DNA of 64,000 nt, from positions 1 to 64,000 of the forward strand of contig QCDR01000001.1 in NCBI GenBank assembly GCA_003278705.1, written 5' to 3'. Below the pieces are notes generated by a model, which worked only from the letters and a program-made list of their open reading frames with translations, ran no database searches and was not told the DNA's origin. Positions 40,701-48,286 of the stretch are shown here, piece by piece; position 1 is the first letter of the stretch, and each line of letters opens with the position of its first letter. The position numbers and the translations under genes are program-made. The DNA comes from Prochlorococcus sp. AG-355-J23. GTDB taxonomy: Bacteria; Cyanobacteriota; Cyanobacteriia; PCC-6307; Cyanobiaceae.

Positions 40701-41038
40701 TTTGTATTCTCATTTATATCGTTTAAATAAACAGATACACCTTTAGTATGAGTACTAGTTCGCCAACGTCCTCCAGAGAAAGAAGAATACGAATAATATT
40801 GCCCTCTTTGATTAATAGTTATGCTATAGGAAGATTTGGTCTCATAATCAGGATTAGAGTTGAATGATAGATAACCACTAGAACTAATATTGAAATAATG
40901 ACTATCACTACCACTTAACCAATAACTGAAATTTCTAGTACTACCTGAAGAACTAGGGTTATAATCACCTAATCCTTTTGAGCTATTTTCATTAATCCTG
41001 AAAGAACTGCTCCCACTTATTCCAGAAATACTGCCCAT
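34742..41038 (-). CDS. Cadherin-repeat and dockerin surface protein (2098 aa)
   Basis: Order of parts: about five cadherin-like repeats (~1-530) with DINDN/DLNDN junctions, YDVNATDSDR and YSTTVYARDGSG. Then Ig-like modules (~535-640), and the module shared with the 4174- and 1538-aa proteins (~700-1070, ending IDGSAYLIDKDGDGDIEM ... LIRDP). Next come Ig-like domains including a near-identical tandem pair, then the shared cohesin-like region (~1500-1900: YQYRLQKSG, DLESFDVTLDF, TLYTQRYIGSSDKTYLIR). Last are dockerin-like loops (1949-2002). I see no Cys and no signal peptide. The C-terminal tail differs from the 634- and 1538-aa proteins. Probable calcium-dependent, type I-exported adhesin. Confidence 0.85.
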   Translation of the reverse strand: MGSISGISGSSSFRINENSSKGLGDYNPSSSGSTRNFSYWLSGSDSHYFNISSSGYLSFNSNPDYETKSSYSITINQRGQYYSYSSFSGGRWRTSTHTKGVSVYLNDINENTNDHSPVITNNGGNSVTQNINENTSPSTVILDVNASDRDNYPHNQVTYSLSNNSDFTINSKDGRVYFKSAKDFDTGPTTYSTTVYARDSGGRQDSQYLTFKLNDINDNSPIITSDSGNSITRYFDENYSPNNVIYDVNATDSDRSSNFNTVTYSLSNTSDFSINSSNGKVYFKSAKDFDTGPTSYSTTVYARDGSGRQDTQSLTFRLNDLNDNSPIITSDSGRSVTRYFDENYSTNNVIYDVNATDSDRSSNFNTVTYSLSNTSDFSINSSNGKVYFKAPKDFDTGPTSYSTTVYARDGSGRQDTQSLTFRLNNLNDNNPIITSNSGFSKSVLWNENRSKFDVVYDVNASDGDGDSITYSLQGGDASSFDISSSGGIIKFKQSPDFESKSFYSTTIRASDGSLTDTQNFEVRILDIDEIPPNPPIFNLASSSNSGSKSDNKTNDTTPTFVGTAEANSKVTLYGGITELGSTTANGSGNWQYTTDSLSNGTHQIKVESEDSAGNVSNPTTKSFIIDSDAPDFETSEDKAEKLIRVSDFSSDNSLRNSDIFNIKSIAKEDESDTSDWDIKIPKRYRYNFRKHNGFLRFNNHLDDYGNSVSLRKGSRRFIARRSSGNNLTRKTKALRVFIKPESELSDRQKAINLLNDGIDGDGAKLNIKNIFSAANRFRSGNNWHRNHNFTHKYQNAAVDIFNRFKIEKNNENYLIDKLDTGTAVVAASDDSATDNMVILDTSQKDDVLIVESTITDLTDERKEQIKEILNVDESSIIDTPIGELDFSVDTIANGTAVVNMTLEEADQDINRIIKTNKDGNSFLYNSKIVTYTGEEADFDSWLDNLDYSLSYYGTLPDGIERGKGDFTNITVKNDGNILQAFVDAGITATNHTPYIDGSAYLIDKDGDGDIEMVSAFLIDGGFFDLDDEDGLIRDPVIFIDSPAPGTPTIDGLGSPIFNDSTPNFSGTTDVSGSIINVYAEDGTTLLATTTAGSDTWSISDSDYSGNNVTDGDHTLKVKAFDPITDVPSETKDFAITIDTLNPAVDSISVSEGTSGFSSNDASINVSFSFSEATTDFDINDISLTGGDITTLSGFSGTADSYSVIFTPDSDGTKTISIAGGAFTDQAGNTNDVSSTFTWIYDSIKPTVDSISVSEGTSGFSSNDASINVSFSFSEATTDFDINDISLTGGDITTLSGFSGTADSYSVIFTPDSDGTKTISIAGGAFTDQAGNTNDVSSTFTWIYDSTGPAITSLGTAAIDENIAGGSTIYTVTADDGSGTGVKADSFAISGTDAGLFSIDSATGDITINDSPNYETKSSYSFTVAATDEVNNITTKDVTLSINNLDEGNSTFEIRGTAKVGETMTVGYNLTETAVDADNSGNVLDGSYSYDWQLSGDGGANWTTVATDADYTITTADVDKKLRALVSYTDDGGFEYTDIASSNSLDTVSLAEIAVDTNQSLIEYQYRLQKSGSDADLGGVIAYSNDSNTNSAYGDISYDLIVEAKTLTNGDINGTNVTWDLESFDVTLDFNYDLFSNWDASGASVSFGDEVNNAKSYDYTIDNLSADSVRITGATLSKVNGETGIQGDYKELFTLTGLRFDASGAKAFVEGGNQFIDVDIETNIYDTVVANYQSTDDDTVEDNAYIKSLSGLGYTDLNNGSSVDDTTYKTYIHNAYADLDEQGTTLYTQRYIGSSDKTYLIRDGSTVDAKGWWANRGNYGVKAEDLNLTAADTTNFKLMELTVGENGKYDSVSSYAIDRVTDLSGSDLIEGGSVDLSTGFDASGNANKSSWDGSGSENLELSFKVQVDGKVGQRLNDLETDFYTLEGKDTDGYESKSAKLTNNIITFQGDLNYDGRVSMKDLAFLNAGEVAEDNSGNFSDVDANYDGEITTSDLAILDRDWGGTIHSDSLTTNSEWESKSWISLNYWDNDEINNISDTEVDFKNSAYDHQSTVDSLQGDPLAGDIYSGEGNLYTGSNLFADDTKDFGVNSSPIIGYDPT
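37003..37620 (-). repeat. 309-bp near-identical tandem duplication
   Basis: Two adjacent 309-bp units (37003-37311 and 37312-37620) encode the same 103-residue Ig-like domain (SISVSEGTSGFSSNDASI... to SSTFTWIYDS). They differ at only a few bases by eye, including near the distal end. The copies are recent or being homogenised. Confidence 0.93.
39771..40715 (-). repeat. Three 315-bp cadherin repeat units
   Basis: Units beginning at 39771, 40086 and 40401 each encode 105 residues (FRLNDLNDNSPIITSDSG... to YARDGSGRQDTQSLT). The first two are almost identical in DNA and the third is more diverged. A fourth, more distant unit precedes them in the DNA. Confidence 0.9.
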
Positions 41039-41342
41039 CTAATAAAAAATATATTGACTAGGAAATTGTTATTCCAATTATATCTTATTTTGAGCTGAAT
41101 TACTTAATTTAATAAAAATTTATCAATCAAAACCTCAATTACTTGCAAAAGATTTTTGTAGGTCTTGAATTGTATTTGTAATTTATAAATTACTATTATT
41201 TTTGAGCTTTTTAGATTTTCTTATATTATTTTGAATATTAAGGCTATATTCAGATTAGAAGTCAGAAATTTTAGAACATTTTGTGAAAAATAAATATTTT
41301 TGTTCCAAATTATTTATTGATAATAGGATTTGTAAGGTTTTT

Positions 41343-41873
41343 ATGAATCGTCTTACAGAGTTTCAACCTGGATTCTATGGATGGAATATTGGATTTGCCA
41401 TAGGAAAATCCAATAGACAACTAAATGACTGGTTTAAAGAGAAAAAGAATAAAAGAGCATCTTCGTTAAAGTTCAAATTAGTTGGCAAATCTGGTTTAAA
41501 GTTTATTCGATATGGTTTTGAGGAAGTCCTTAAATTACGCTGGCATATCCCTCCAGGAGATGCAATAATTTTTGACTGCACCTCGGGCGAACCTGAAAAG
41601 CAATTTAGAGCCTGGCATAGATGGAAAAGGAAGCACCCTGATATCTTTGTAGATGAAGAAAAAAAACTATTTATTTGGCATCGACCTCCTTATTACAACG
41701 ATCCAGTTTGGAAGAAATTTAAAATAATTGGTAAAGTTCCTGAATCTCCCTCTCTAAGCATTTCAAAAAAAAGATATATGCAATGTTTTGACACCCAAAA
41801 TTGCAATGAAAACACTTTTACCAAGAGTTTTCCTGATATTGACATTCCAAAATTTGACATAAAATTTTATTAG
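41343..41873 (+). CDS. Unrecognised protein (176 aa)
   Basis: I start it at the ATG at 41343 (MNRLTEFQPGFYGWNIGFA). A GTG 60 bp upstream would add 20 residues that look non-conserved. The protein is rich in Trp, Lys and Pro (KLRWHIPPGDAIIFDCTSGE, RAWHRWKRKHPDIF, IWHRPPYYNDPVWKKF). No signal peptide or membrane segment is seen. I do not recognise a family. It lies between the 2098- and 1538-aa surface-protein genes on the opposite strand, so an accessory or modification role is possible but only by position. Confidence 0.7.
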   Translation: MNRLTEFQPGFYGWNIGFAIGKSNRQLNDWFKEKKNKRASSLKFKLVGKSGLKFIRYGFEEVLKLRWHIPPGDAIIFDCTSGEPEKQFRAWHRWKRKHPDIFVDEEKKLFIWHRPPYYNDPVWKKFKIIGKVPESPSLSISKKRYMQCFDTQNCNENTFTKSFPDIDIPKFDIKFY

Positions 41874-41970
41874 AGTTTAATATTATTTTTTGGCTGAATA
41901 AAAACTTTAAATAGTTCATTCCTATGAAGCTATACCTGTTTATATGATTTATTAGTTTAATTAAAGCTCT

Positions 41971-44900
41971 CTAAAGAGAAAGCGTATCGTAAGGAGAATC
42001 GCCTAATCCTGTTCCTACACTATTAAATGATTCATATACTGATTTAGCGTTTGTATAAGATGAATTTTCATAATCCAGCTGCAGATCTGTATCACTAAAG
42101 ATATCTGCATCAGCCAAGGTGGCACCGGATGCATCACTTACAGTTACACCTGATAAATCTTCAAGAGTATTGATTTCTGTTGTTATTCCCGAGGCATCTA
42201 ATGTTGTCCAACTTGTACCTGAGAAATCAGCATTACTAGAACCGGAATAATCTAAAGTTTGTCCCCAGTCAGCAGAAAGAACAGCCAGATCGGCAACATC
42301 AATATCACCATCAAAGTCAGCATCCACATCAGAGAAGTTTCCACTGGCATCTTCTGCAACTTCTCCTGCATTTAAAAATGCCAGATCACTTAAAGAGACT
42401 CTTCCGTCATAGTTAAGATCACCCTGGAAAGTAATCAGGTTAGTTGATAATTTATCGGCAAAGCCGGAAGTGCTGCTGGATTGCTGTCCAGTTAACTGGA
42501 ATACCTGAGAGCTGGCAGAATAATCTGTTCCAGCTTCAACTCCAGAAGCATCAAAACTTACTTTGGTCCATAATTTCGCACCTTCTATGGTGCTTGCATC
42601 AAGGCTGCTGCCGGAGATGTCTGACTGAGAAACATCAAGACCTTCTAGATTTGTTAATGTGGCACCGTTTTTATTTAAGGAAAGATCCCAGCCATCAAAA
42701 GATGTTGCTCCACCGGAAATATCGAGAGTTGTATCGATCACACTGAATGCAGATCCAGAAGCATCAGATATGACTATATTTGCCAGATCTTCTGAGAATG
42801 TTCCGGTATTTACCCAGAATGATTCAGAGATCAGTGCTGTATTCGCATTGCTTACAACATCATTTGCTCTGATCAGATTACTCTTGTCACTGGATCCTAT
42901 ATAACGTTGGGTATATATATTTGTAGCCAGGTTCGTGAGGTTAGATTGCGCTTCATGGACTGAGACATCATTATATTTATCGACAATATCAAAACCCTGC
43001 GTTGTAGATGATCCCGTCAGCTCCGAGATACTCTTAATGGCTGCAGTCTGTGCTCCTCCTCTTCTAGATAGAACAGTGTCATAGATATTTGTATTATCTG
43101 TAAATGTAATTTTATCTAGATATTCTCCGACCGATTCATCAATGGTTACGCCTTTTAGTTCAAATAAGCTGTGATAATTTCCGTCATTGGTAACACCGGA
43201 TGCATCTTTTAACTCGTCAGTTACAGCACCTGTAAATCTGATTCCAGAAGCATCAATTGCTCCAGAAATAGCAGTATTAAATGCACTGCCGGAAGAATCA
43301 AATGTTGCGCCGGAGAAATCATTAAAGAATGTGGATCCAGAACCGTCGGCAAGATCAAAGGTTACATCCAATGTTTCTAGATTAATAGTGGCACCACTGC
43401 CGGCGTTGGAATCTTCTACCTTTGCATAGAATTTAATGTTGTACTCAGCAGCACCACCGGTACTTGTATCACTGTCAAATGCTATTCCTGAGGCATCGGT
43501 GTCGTTGTAGTCATAACCAAGCAGACCACTTATTTTTTCTGTTGGATCAGCCGCATTGTAGATTTCGTATTTATAACTTAGAGCTGTATTTGTATAGTTA
43601 AAATCACCGGTTGTATCGATTGTGATGTCAAATGTTTGGGCTGTTGATTCTCCTCCATCATCACTGGCTGTGATTTTTAATGAATGAGTTCCATCAGTAA
43701 GAGTATTGCCGGAATAATCAAGATCACTGATTGACCAGGTATTGTCTGACCCTGATGTTGTTGATGCTAATAATGTGATGCCATCTTCTGCATAGACATT
43801 GATGGTATTACCGGAATTATCTGTTGTACCAGTGAGGTTCGGGGTTTCATCACTGACGACTGCTGCGCCATCAACTACTGGGGCATTCGGGATTGGAGAT
43901 ACAATCGGGATGATCGGGTCACGGATTAATCCCACCTGATCATCTGTATCAAAGAAACCCTGGTCAAGTAAGAAGGCACTGACCATTTCAATATCACCGT
44001 CGCCGTCTTTATCAATTAAATAGGCAGAACCGTCAATTATGCTGTAGTGCCTGTAAGGCACGCCGGAACTATCTAACTGAGGTACCTTCGCTGCTCTTAG
44101 AAGTGCATCGATATCAGAAGTCTTACCTGCAGTTAGGTTTAGAGTTAATGGATTGTTTGGATCCTGACCTACCGGCTGGTCATAATAGCTAATTGAATAT
44201 TGCAGTCCATCAACAAAGGCATCAAAATCAGCTCCATGCTTATTTGGATCATATGTAATTATTGTTGAGTTAAATACAAAAGATTCATCCTGATTATTGG
44301 TTTTAATAATCCGGTTTATATTCTGATCAGCTTCTTCCAGCTGCAATTTAACAATCGCAGAACCGTTGGCTAACGTATCAACGGAGAAATCTAATTCATT
44401 TATCGGAGTTTCTATTGTTACGTCGTCTGCAATCGTCAGTCCTTCTGCTTCTAGGGCTTGTTTAATCTGAGCTTGTCTTGTTGCATCGACTTCATTGATC
44501 TCTGAGTCAACAATTATTGAATCACTTGTAGAAGATGAATCAATAATGACCATATTATTATTTGTATTTGCTGCAATTTTTGCTGAGCCCTGCTTAAATT
44601 TGTCTAAGAAATTATCTTCTTGTGTGGCATCAAGTTTGAATTTATTAAAGATATTATCGACAGCAGAATTGACATTATCAATTTCATTCCAGTTTTGACT
44701 GCTATTTGTACGATTCCAGGTTCTTGTCTTACTGAGGTTCCAGGAATTTAATTTATTTATTGCCTGGTCCTGATAACTCAATCCCTCTTCACTGTCAGGT
44801 TTGATTTTAAATTTGAGCGCCTGTTTAACTGTATTATCTTCTGATTTCGCAAAAACTCGGAAAACACCCTTCTTTAGATCAGCTTGTGATTTTCCTTCTA

Positions 44901-46587
44901 GGAAAGAAATCCATCCAAAATCAGCTGCAGTTTTATCATCTTGATATTGAATAATAGAACGTAATTTCTTGGGAATACGGACAGACCCCCAGGTTGTATC
45001 GCCAAATCCTGAGACATCATGAATGTCAAATAGGTGCCTGTTAGTGATGCCAGTTGTCGAGGTATCTTCAGCTTTAAGTGTTTTAGCTTTGGTTTCTGTT
45101 GTGTTCTCTGGGTTGATGACAAATTCATTTTCCAGTACATCATTAATCCCTAAAGTTACAGTTTGCTCTGTAGTTAGAGTTCCATCACTTGCTAAGACTG
45201 TAAATTGTAATCCGCTTCCATCTACTTCATAATCTGGACTTGAAGCCAAAGAGACATTTCCATTTTCATCTATAAAAAACTTATCATCATCAAACTCATC
45301 TTTTAATGACCAGGTTATTGCAGATTCATCTGTACCTGTTGCTGTATAAATAACTGTAGATGAGGCGGTGTTTTCATTAATAGCACTCACTGTTGATGAT
45401 GAGGTTATCGAGGGGGGTTGGTTGTTGGCTTCAATAGTTAAGTAAAATGTTTCTGATGGATCTGATGCTGTAATATTTGTCTGATTATTGTAATCATCGT
45501 AACCCTGATCAGTAACTGTTAATTCATAATCCCCTGGAGCTAATTCGCTTGAAGTTATGCTCCAACGTCCATGATTATCCTGAGCTCTTTCAGAACCAAG
45601 CAATTCATTTCCATTCCATAAATTGACAACAGCTCTGCCTGCTGCATAACCTCTTAAAGTAGGTGTACCATCTTTAGTGGTAAAACGATTTGAAGCTGTA
45701 TTAACTGATTCTGTTTGGTCTGCGCCTAGTGAATCAACAATATCAATAATATCTGGTGCATATGCTTTGGTTGAAGTAAGTTTAATTTCCGCAATTCCAT
45801 ACTTTGTATGGGAACCGTGGGCATCATCCCATTTTCCATTTTTGTTAGCCCAATATAATCCAAAATCTTGCCCAGTACTATGATCATCAGGCTGACCAGT
45901 ATCCCATTTTGTAAAAGTGGATTGAGAACCGTTAACCCAATTCCATACACCTTCCCTATGATGATCGTTATATCCAATCCAGTAATCCCGAGAGGGGTCA
46001 ATATTTTTAATTATTTCATCATGTTCTTCTTGTGAATCTACAGATACTAGATGCCCTCCTAAAGCTCTTGCAGCAGTTTCAGCGTTATACCAATTAGAAG
46101 AAGATAAAATCTGATATCTAGTATTGTCCCAAGTAAAAGATTCGCCTGGTTGATCAGCCTTATTAGTAACTATCTCTATAACTGCAGATGTGGAATGAGT
46201 ATATCTATGGTCATTCCATAGAAAACTACTACCTCTAGTAAAGTGAGCGACATGTTCGCCACCTGAGTCATTAGGTTCCCTTGAATTCCACTTGTCATAA
46301 TTAACAGTTGATCCATCCATCCAACGCCAACCAGCCTTTCCACCTTCATAGGCTCCAGAAACATTATTAGGGTCATCTGTTAAACCTATCCAACTATCGT
46401 AATATTTTCTACTGTTTAGCTGACCAGTAACATAATTATATTCAGAAAGATCATTAAGACTAACTAAATACCCTCCATGTTGAGCAGCTCTATTTTGGTG
46501 CGTTTGCCAAACTTGCCTTCTACTGTCATAGTAGTAAGTCGAATTATCTCTAGTACCAATTTGTATCCAATTACTATCTACGGACAT
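41971..46587 (-). CDS. Double C-type-lectin and dockerin surface protein (1538 aa)
   Basis: Residues ~5-140 and ~148-270 are two C-type-lectin-like domains without Cys. The first has a mannose-type EPN (104-106) with WND (124-126). The second has a galactose-type QPD (232-234) with WDD (253-255). Then come Ig/cadherin-like modules, the module shared with the 4174- and 2098-aa proteins (~500-900), another Ig-like domain, the cohesin-like region (YKYEIYNAAD, LETLDVTFDL, IYTQRYIGSSDKSNLIR) and dockerin-like loops (1390-1441). The tail YENSSYTNA...SPYDTLSL matches the 634-aa protein. It is D-x-S-G-rich toward the C-terminus. Likely an exported sugar-binding surface protein. The 3' half of the gene looks richer in G+C than its surroundings. 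Confidence 0.87.
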   Translation of the reverse strand: MSVDSNWIQIGTRDNSTYYYDSRRQVWQTHQNRAAQHGGYLVSLNDLSEYNYVTGQLNSRKYYDSWIGLTDDPNNVSGAYEGGKAGWRWMDGSTVNYDKWNSREPNDSGGEHVAHFTRGSSFLWNDHRYTHSTSAVIEIVTNKADQPGESFTWDNTRYQILSSSNWYNAETAARALGGHLVSVDSQEEHDEIIKNIDPSRDYWIGYNDHHREGVWNWVNGSQSTFTKWDTGQPDDHSTGQDFGLYWANKNGKWDDAHGSHTKYGIAEIKLTSTKAYAPDIIDIVDSLGADQTESVNTASNRFTTKDGTPTLRGYAAGRAVVNLWNGNELLGSERAQDNHGRWSITSSELAPGDYELTVTDQGYDDYNNQTNITASDPSETFYLTIEANNQPPSITSSSTVSAINENTASSTVIYTATGTDESAITWSLKDEFDDDKFFIDENGNVSLASSPDYEVDGSGLQFTVLASDGTLTTEQTVTLGINDVLENEFVINPENTTETKAKTLKAEDTSTTGITNRHLFDIHDVSGFGDTTWGSVRIPKKLRSIIQYQDDKTAADFGWISFLEGKSQADLKKGVFRVFAKSEDNTVKQALKFKIKPDSEEGLSYQDQAINKLNSWNLSKTRTWNRTNSSQNWNEIDNVNSAVDNIFNKFKLDATQEDNFLDKFKQGSAKIAANTNNNMVIIDSSSTSDSIIVDSEINEVDATRQAQIKQALEAEGLTIADDVTIETPINELDFSVDTLANGSAIVKLQLEEADQNINRIIKTNNQDESFVFNSTIITYDPNKHGADFDAFVDGLQYSISYYDQPVGQDPNNPLTLNLTAGKTSDIDALLRAAKVPQLDSSGVPYRHYSIIDGSAYLIDKDGDGDIEMVSAFLLDQGFFDTDDQVGLIRDPIIPIVSPIPNAPVVDGAAVVSDETPNLTGTTDNSGNTINVYAEDGITLLASTTSGSDNTWSISDLDYSGNTLTDGTHSLKITASDDGGESTAQTFDITIDTTGDFNYTNTALSYKYEIYNAADPTEKISGLLGYDYNDTDASGIAFDSDTSTGGAAEYNIKFYAKVEDSNAGSGATINLETLDVTFDLADGSGSTFFNDFSGATFDSSGSAFNTAISGAIDASGIRFTGAVTDELKDASGVTNDGNYHSLFELKGVTIDESVGEYLDKITFTDNTNIYDTVLSRRGGAQTAAIKSISELTGSSTTQGFDIVDKYNDVSVHEAQSNLTNLATNIYTQRYIGSSDKSNLIRANDVVSNANTALISESFWVNTGTFSEDLANIVISDASGSAFSVIDTTLDISGGATSFDGWDLSLNKNGATLTNLEGLDVSQSDISGSSLDASTIEGAKLWTKVSFDASGVEAGTDYSASSQVFQLTGQQSSSTSGFADKLSTNLITFQGDLNYDGRVSLSDLAFLNAGEVAEDASGNFSDVDADFDGDIDVADLAVLSADWGQTLDYSGSSNADFSGTSWTTLDASGITTEINTLEDLSGVTVSDASGATLADADIFSDTDLQLDYENSSYTNAKSVYESFNSVGTGLGDSPYDTLSL

Positions 46588-47087
46588 TGATAGTTTTTAA
46601 CTACTTATCTAGAACTTACTCTAGCATCTAAGAAATATTTTTGAATATATAATTCTTTGCAAATTTAACAAGTTTTTTATAAATAAATTTCTGATAACTA
46701 TTGTTGATATATCTAGATTAATTAAGTGTAACCTCGTGAACATATTTACTTAATTTCTCTTAATTTTGGTATCTTCGAATACATTAATTTAAAGCAAGTT
46801 TATTTTCTTAAATCTTTTTAAGTCATGAAAACAAGATATTATTTTTACTTCTTTTAACTGTATAACTCAAGCATATTCTGAAGCACTTTAGAAATCATGT
46901 TTTTTGGATTTTATTGATATCAAACGAAAACCAAAAAGCATGAGATTTATAAAGCTTAAAAGGAAAAAGAAAACCCAACGATTTCTTCACTACTCTTACT
47001 AACTACAAACCATAACTAAAGATTTCACTAAAATACTTCAATAGATTTTCTAATAATTTCAAGTTTTATTTTTAATAACTAAACTTT
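46588..47087. other. Intergenic, no gene seen
   Basis: 500 bp, AT-rich. It should hold the promoter of the 1538-aa gene on the minus strand. No ORF, RNA or strong hairpin convinces me. Confidence 0.5.
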
Positions 47088-47495
47088 TTAAGCTACCTCC
47101 TTTAATTTTGTATACCTTCTAAAAACAAAATAATTTGCGATTATTAAAATTGCCAAAAATATATGAAATTGTTTGCCATAAGGAATTCCCATACCATATA
47201 TAGCTACCCACGTATTTACGTAGAAAGCCCATACGTTAATTATTAACAAGGGTACAAAAACTCTTATTTTTTTTAATTTTGAACGGATATTAATAAAAAT
47301 ACTAAATGCACTAAAAATCCCAATAAGTAAACCAATCGATGTATATCCATGCAAGATTCTCATCGAAGCATCAGAATGTTCATGTGCAAAAAAAGCAGCA
47401 AGAATATTCAATGGAACAAGAGCACCTGGCTCTGGTCCGAAGAATTCTCTCGCTTTTCCAAAAAACCAATTTACAGTATTACTATAATTATCCAT
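47088..47495 (-). CDS. Four-helix membrane protein of unknown function
   Basis: 135 aa with about four hydrophobic helices: VPLNILAAFFAHEH, TSIGLLIGIFSAFSIFI, VFVPLLIINVWAFYVNTWVAI and FHIFLAILIIANYFVF. His and Asp residues sit at helix ends (AHEHSDASMRILHGY), which could bind a metal or haem. I do not recognise the family. A copy of the repeated promoter-like motif lies 83 nt upstream of the start. Confidence 0.75.
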   Translation of the reverse strand: MDNYSNTVNWFFGKAREFFGPEPGALVPLNILAAFFAHEHSDASMRILHGYTSIGLLIGIFSAFSIFINIRSKLKKIRVFVPLLIINVWAFYVNTWVAIYGMGIPYGKQFHIFLAILIIANYFVFRRYTKLKEVA

Positions 47496-47578
47496 TTAAA
47501 ACTTTAAATTCAGAAAAAGGGCAATCAATTATTGAGGCAAGTAATGTTACAGCCATAAAAAAATGAGCTTATTGACCT

Positions 47579-47599
47579 TTATTTTAGATCGACTGTCAA
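47579..47599 (-). promoter_or_regulatory. Repeated upstream motif, copy 2
   Basis: Identical over all 21 bp to the copy at 707-727, here 83 nt upstream of the membrane-protein gene starting at 47495. Confidence 0.5.
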
Positions 47600-47636
47600 T
47601 TTCTAACTTTAAACGATGGAATAGTAATCGTTTAAT

Positions 47637-47906
47637 TTAAAATCTTCTAAAGCAGGAGTCCCCAATCAATAAAATCTTTAAATATTTATTTTTATTTTTT
47701 TTAATTTTTAAAAGATAATTAGGATTGATTGAGAGAGCGGTCCCAATTTTTATAGAACCATCACTACCGTCTTTGAGGATATTAAAAAAACATTTTCTGC
47801 TATTTCCAGAAATAATTCCTGGCCAAATTGAAATAACTCCTATAGAAAACCCTAAAATAAAAATTGGAATTATTTGAAGATAAAAGATTTTATAAAATTT
47901 TCGCAT
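47637..47906 (-). CDS. Small protein with N-terminal membrane helix (89 aa)
   Basis: The N-terminal segment IFYLQIIPIFILGFSIGVISIWPGI is a membrane anchor or signal. The rest (NSRKCFFNILKDGSDGSIKI, LSINPNYLLKIKKNKNKYLK, ILLIGDSCFRRF) is basic with a Cys near each end. It resembles conserved Prochlorococcus hypothetical proteins I have seen, but I cannot name a family. Probably faces the periplasm. Confidence 0.7.
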   Translation of the reverse strand: MRKFYKIFYLQIIPIFILGFSIGVISIWPGIISGNSRKCFFNILKDGSDGSIKIGTALSINPNYLLKIKKNKNKYLKILLIGDSCFRRF

Positions 47907-48120
47907 AAAAATTAATGCCTCATGTATAAAGTAATTTAATTCTAAGATTCAGCATTAATTTCAAATTTATTAGCTACTCCAGGTGATTTATCCTATCTTA
48001 AACTCACTTAATTCCTCATTTAACCATAGAAGTATATTAAATTTTTGTGGATATTAGCCTACCTTATATAAATATCTATAGAGTTGGTTTCAATCCTCAT
48101 TGAGCAATAGCTATTAAGTA

Positions 48121-48243
48121 TTGAAGGAATTTTTACTGGAACTTTGGCAGAACCATCACGAACCATATCATGCAATATATGGCATAGTTGGAGTAATAGT
48201 ATTATTAGTAATTTATAACCGATTACTTAATAAATATCAGTAA
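48121..48243 (+). CDS. Very small single-helix membrane protein (40 aa)
   Basis: TTG start. The product reads KEFLLELWQNHHEPYHAIYG, then IVGVIVLLVIYNRLLNKYQ: an amphipathic, His-rich start followed by one membrane helix and a basic end. A perfect 11-bp inverted repeat follows six bases after the stop. Protein-like composition and the downstream hairpin support a real gene. Function is unknown. Confidence 0.5.
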   Translation: MKEFLLELWQNHHEPYHAIYGIVGVIVLLVIYNRLLNKYQ

Positions 48244-48248
48244 CAAGA

Positions 48249-48282
48249 AACCCTTTCAGAAATTCCAACTACTGAAAGGGTT
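48249..48282 (+). terminator. Strong hairpin after the 40-aa gene
   Basis: AACCCTTTCAG, a 12-nt loop, then CTGAAAGGGTT: a perfect 11-bp stem. The 3' side is ATTAAATT rather than a pure T-run, so it may be a weak or processed terminator. Confidence 0.6.
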
Positions 48283-48286
48283 ATTA

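Noticed and set aside
39771-40715. CRISPR array
   Set aside because: The 315-bp units are coding cadherin domains; no short repeats with unique spacers.
42444-45883. Antisense and shifted-frame ORFs in the lectin/dockerin gene (such as 42444-42904 and 45677-46001)
   Set aside because: They are shadows of a repeat-rich, higher-G+C coding region. The main frame has clear domains throughout.
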